The notes below the pieces were generated by a model. That model was not told the DNA's origin. It ran no database searches and worked only from the letters and a program-made list of their open reading frames with translations. Of a DNA stretch of 8,753 bases, positions 7,182-8,753 are shown piece after piece. The stretch comes from JBGOUV01 sp041477815 (GTDB lineage: Bacteria; Acidobacteriota; Terriglobia; Bryobacterales; JACQDG01). Made by a program: the position numbers and the translations under genes. Every line of letters starts with the position of its first letter. Within the stretch, counting starts at the first letter, position 1. The stretch is from positions 1-8,753 of the forward strand of contig JBGOUV010000293.1 of NCBI GenBank assembly GCA_041477815.1. The letters are read 5' to 3'.

Positions 7182-7524
7182 GCGGGGAGATATCTGGCTG
7201 GCCAATCTCGATCCACGGTACGGAACCGAGCCGGGCAAGGTTTGGGCGGTGCTCGTGGTCCAGTCCCAGGCTCTGTTGGACGCGGGTCACCCCTCCACGC
7301 TAATCGTACCGCTGACGACTCGTCTCAGCGAGGACGCCGAGCCTTTGCGCCTCCGCGTCCCCGCCACAGGCCGCCTCACCCGGGATTCCGACCTGCTCAT
7401 CGATCAGCTTCGCGCCATTGACAACCGGCGCCTGGCACGCGGCCCGGTGGCGCATGTCCCCAATTCCCTGATGGAAAGAGTCGGAGAAGCCATCCGAGAA
7501 GTTCTCGACCTAACTACATATTGA
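7174..7524 (+). CDS. mazF: MazF/PemK-family toxin with altered catalytic Arg
   Basis: MazF toxins are dimeric SH3-like-fold endoribonucleases that cut mRNA at short sequences. This 116-residue protein has the family signature RGDIWLANLDP at 4-14, GTEPGK at 17-22, VLVVQSQ at 26-32, and STLIVPLTT at 41-49. The C-terminal part contains LLIDQLRAID and the helix ERVGEAIREVLDL. The conserved catalytic Arg-Pro after the GxEPGK loop (R25-P26 in B. subtilis MazF) is Trp24-Ala25 here (codons at 7243-7248). The second catalytic residue, Thr48, is kept. The start is ATG 7174, overlapping the antitoxin end by 8 bases, with GAGAGG 7 bases upstream. Family assignment is firm. RNase activity is doubtful because the Arg is important for cleavage in studied MazF enzymes. 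With its antitoxin frameshifted next door, an inactive toxin would explain why the cell survives. Confidence 0.85.
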   Translation: MPERGDIWLANLDPRYGTEPGKVWAVLVVQSQALLDAGHPSTLIVPLTTRLSEDAEPLRLRVPATGRLTRDSDLLIDQLRAIDNRRLARGPVAHVPNSLMERVGEAIREVLDLTTY

Positions 7525-7526
7525 AC

Positions 7527-8753
7527 CTACTTCTTAATCAGCCACACCTCAGAGACCTGACATCCCCGGCCATTGCCTCCCGCCCCCGGGTCCCGGTGGA
7601 AGCTCAGGTTCAATTCGCCGTCCTCGGTCGCCTTGGCCGGGATGTCGAACTCCAGCGGACGCACCGGATTCGGCTTGGCCAGCAGGCCGTGGACCTCGAG
7701 AGTATCGTTGGCCATCAAACGCAGCCGCACGCGCGACGCCTCGCCCGCGTACACCACGCGGATCTTATAGGGCGCCGCCCGGTCCAGGCCCGTGTAGCGC
7801 ATCTTGAGCGGCGTATCGTTTAACGACTCGGCGTAGGTCCACCAGGAGGCGGGGTAGCGGGGATTGTACGCGAACGACGACAGGGCCGACTCCAGGAAGG
7901 CCGGGTCCTTGGCGAAACCCGGCCCCCGCACCAGGTGCGGCTGCCGCCCCGGCTGGCCCAAGTCGTCGTAAAACCCTCCCGGTCCGGGGTTGGTCCAGTT
8001 GGTGATCTCGTTGATCCCCTTGAGCCGCTCCGTCTCATCCGCCGCCTTCAGCAGTTCGGCGAACCGGTCCTTCAGCCACAGCCGGTTATTCAGGGGCATG
8101 TCGATGGTGTCCAGGTTGGCGCCGCGTCCCACGGCGATGGCCTTGTAGCGCTCGACGCTGAGTTGCATCCGGATGCTCTGGAACAGGGCCTCCGCCAGCT
8201 CGAAGACCCGCGTGCGGCGCGGATCGGAATCCCGCTCGGTCACCGACCGGTCGAGGATCAACTCCGCTTCGCGGATCGCCGCCAGGGCCCCGGTGCGGGG
8301 CGCCGCCCGCAGCCGGTCCAGCGCCATCCGCTCCGCCCAATTCTCGTACACCAGCCGGCCGGCTAGGTAGGCGTCGTAGTTGGCCCGGTAAAGCGCCTGC
8401 TGGAAGCGCCAATTAAGCAGGTCCTGCGGTGCGGCGCCTCTTTCCATCTCCTGAAACTGCTCCAGGGTCAGGTGGACGCTGGTATTAGTGAGCAGCGGCC
8501 CCTGCCAGTTCCGCTCCAGCGCCAGCAGCCCCTGGGCGAAATTGTCGGCGTACCGGTCGCCGAGAAAATAGCGGCTGTAGTCCCGCAGGATCTCCGTCAC
8601 GTCGGCGTCCGGATTCCACCCCAGCGCGCCCCACACCGCCTTATTGACGTCGTCGTTGCAGCCTTCGGAATAAGTCAGAAACCCGTTGGTGTAGGGTTGC
8701 AGGATCCGGAAGATTCGCGCCTGCCCCTGCGGCCGCGGGTTGATGACCTCGCG
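7527..8753 (-). CDS. C-terminal part of a large uncharacterised, possibly glycoside-hydrolase-like protein
   Basis: The open frame runs from the right window edge (no start codon needed; the gene begins outside) to TAG at 7529-7527, giving 408 residues. It opens with PYTNGFLTYSEGCNDDVNKA and then VWGALGWNPDADVTEILRDYSRYF. I associate this pattern with the catalytic-barrel end of large carbohydrate-active proteins, where YSEG-DDVNK-W follows the barrel. A long helical region follows (about residues 65-260), rich in Leu, Arg and Glu, then NPGPGGFYDDLGQPGRQPHLV. The last ~110 residues look like a beta-sandwich (YKIRVVYAGEASRVRLRLMA, LEFDIPAKATEDGELNLSF). It could act on plant or microbial polysaccharide taken up with the nearby TonB receptor, but that is inference. 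I cannot assign a GH family. It converges on mazF with 2 bases between stop codons. Confidence 0.6.
   Translation of the reverse strand, partial: REVINPRPQGQARIFRILQPYTNGFLTYSEGCNDDVNKAVWGALGWNPDADVTEILRDYSRYFLGDRYADNFAQGLLALERNWQGPLLTNTSVHLTLEQFQEMERGAAPQDLLNWRFQQALYRANYDAYLAGRLVYENWAERMALDRLRAAPRTGALAAIREAELILDRSVTERDSDPRRTRVFELAEALFQSIRMQLSVERYKAIAVGRGANLDTIDMPLNNRLWLKDRFAELLKAADETERLKGINEITNWTNPGPGGFYDDLGQPGRQPHLVRGPGFAKDPAFLESALSSFAYNPRYPASWWTYAESLNDTPLKMRYTGLDRAAPYKIRVVYAGEASRVRLRLMANDTLEVHGLLAKPNPVRPLEFDIPAKATEDGELNLSFHRDPGAGGNGRGCQVSEVWLIKK

Noticed and set aside
7935..8366. 143-codon plus-strand frame in the minus-strand gene
   Set aside because: It is antisense to the better-supported 408-residue protein, with no domain features and no ribosome-binding site.
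1..8753. CRISPR array, tRNA, rRNA or insertion-sequence ends
   Set aside because: No regularly spaced repeats, cloverleaf-like segments, transposase motifs or terminal inverted repeats were seen on either strand.

Overview
The window looks like accessory-type chromosome from a high-GC Acidobacteriota, most like the Solibacter/Bryobacter group. This rests on gene content, not a database search. Two families typical of those genomes are present: a transmembrane Ser/Thr kinase with an extracytoplasmic PD40/WD40-like propeller, and an Oar-type TonB-dependent receptor with an N-terminal carboxypeptidase-regulatory-like domain.

Layout: the left edge (1-48) is a short kinase fragment matching the glycine-loop region of the kinase gene further right. 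It is followed by a HicAB toxin-antitoxin pair: hicA (101-312) has a one-base frameshift and hicB (326-760) is intact. Next is the kinase-propeller gene (786-3470), recognisable from end to end but broken by four single-base frameshifts (two insertions, two deletions) that cancel out. It also has Ser at the catalytic-loop Asn position. A 55-base gap holds a TGTACA-N4-TGTACA dyad at the start of an intact 1129-residue TonB-dependent receptor (3526-6915). A second toxin-antitoxin pair follows: a ribbon-helix-helix antitoxin (6944-7181) with a one-base insertion, and an overlapping MazF/PemK-family toxin (7174-7524) whose reading frame is intact but which has Trp where MazF enzymes have their catalytic Arg. 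The right end is the C-terminal 408 residues of a large protein on the minus strand (7527-8753), possibly glycoside-hydrolase-like; its stop codon lies 2 bases from the toxin's.

The main theme is decay. Six single-base indels fall in three genes (hicA, the kinase, the RHH antitoxin), while the receptor, hicB, mazF and the minus-strand gene stay open. Two point changes at catalytic positions affect the kinase and MazF, which read error would not usually produce. Genuine pseudogenisation is the simplest reading, but indel errors in the source assembly cannot be excluded from sequence alone. I do not see a clearly new multi-gene system. The best leads are the paired decay of both toxin-antitoxin modules, the kinase fragment on the far side of hicAB, and the two operator-like dyads.
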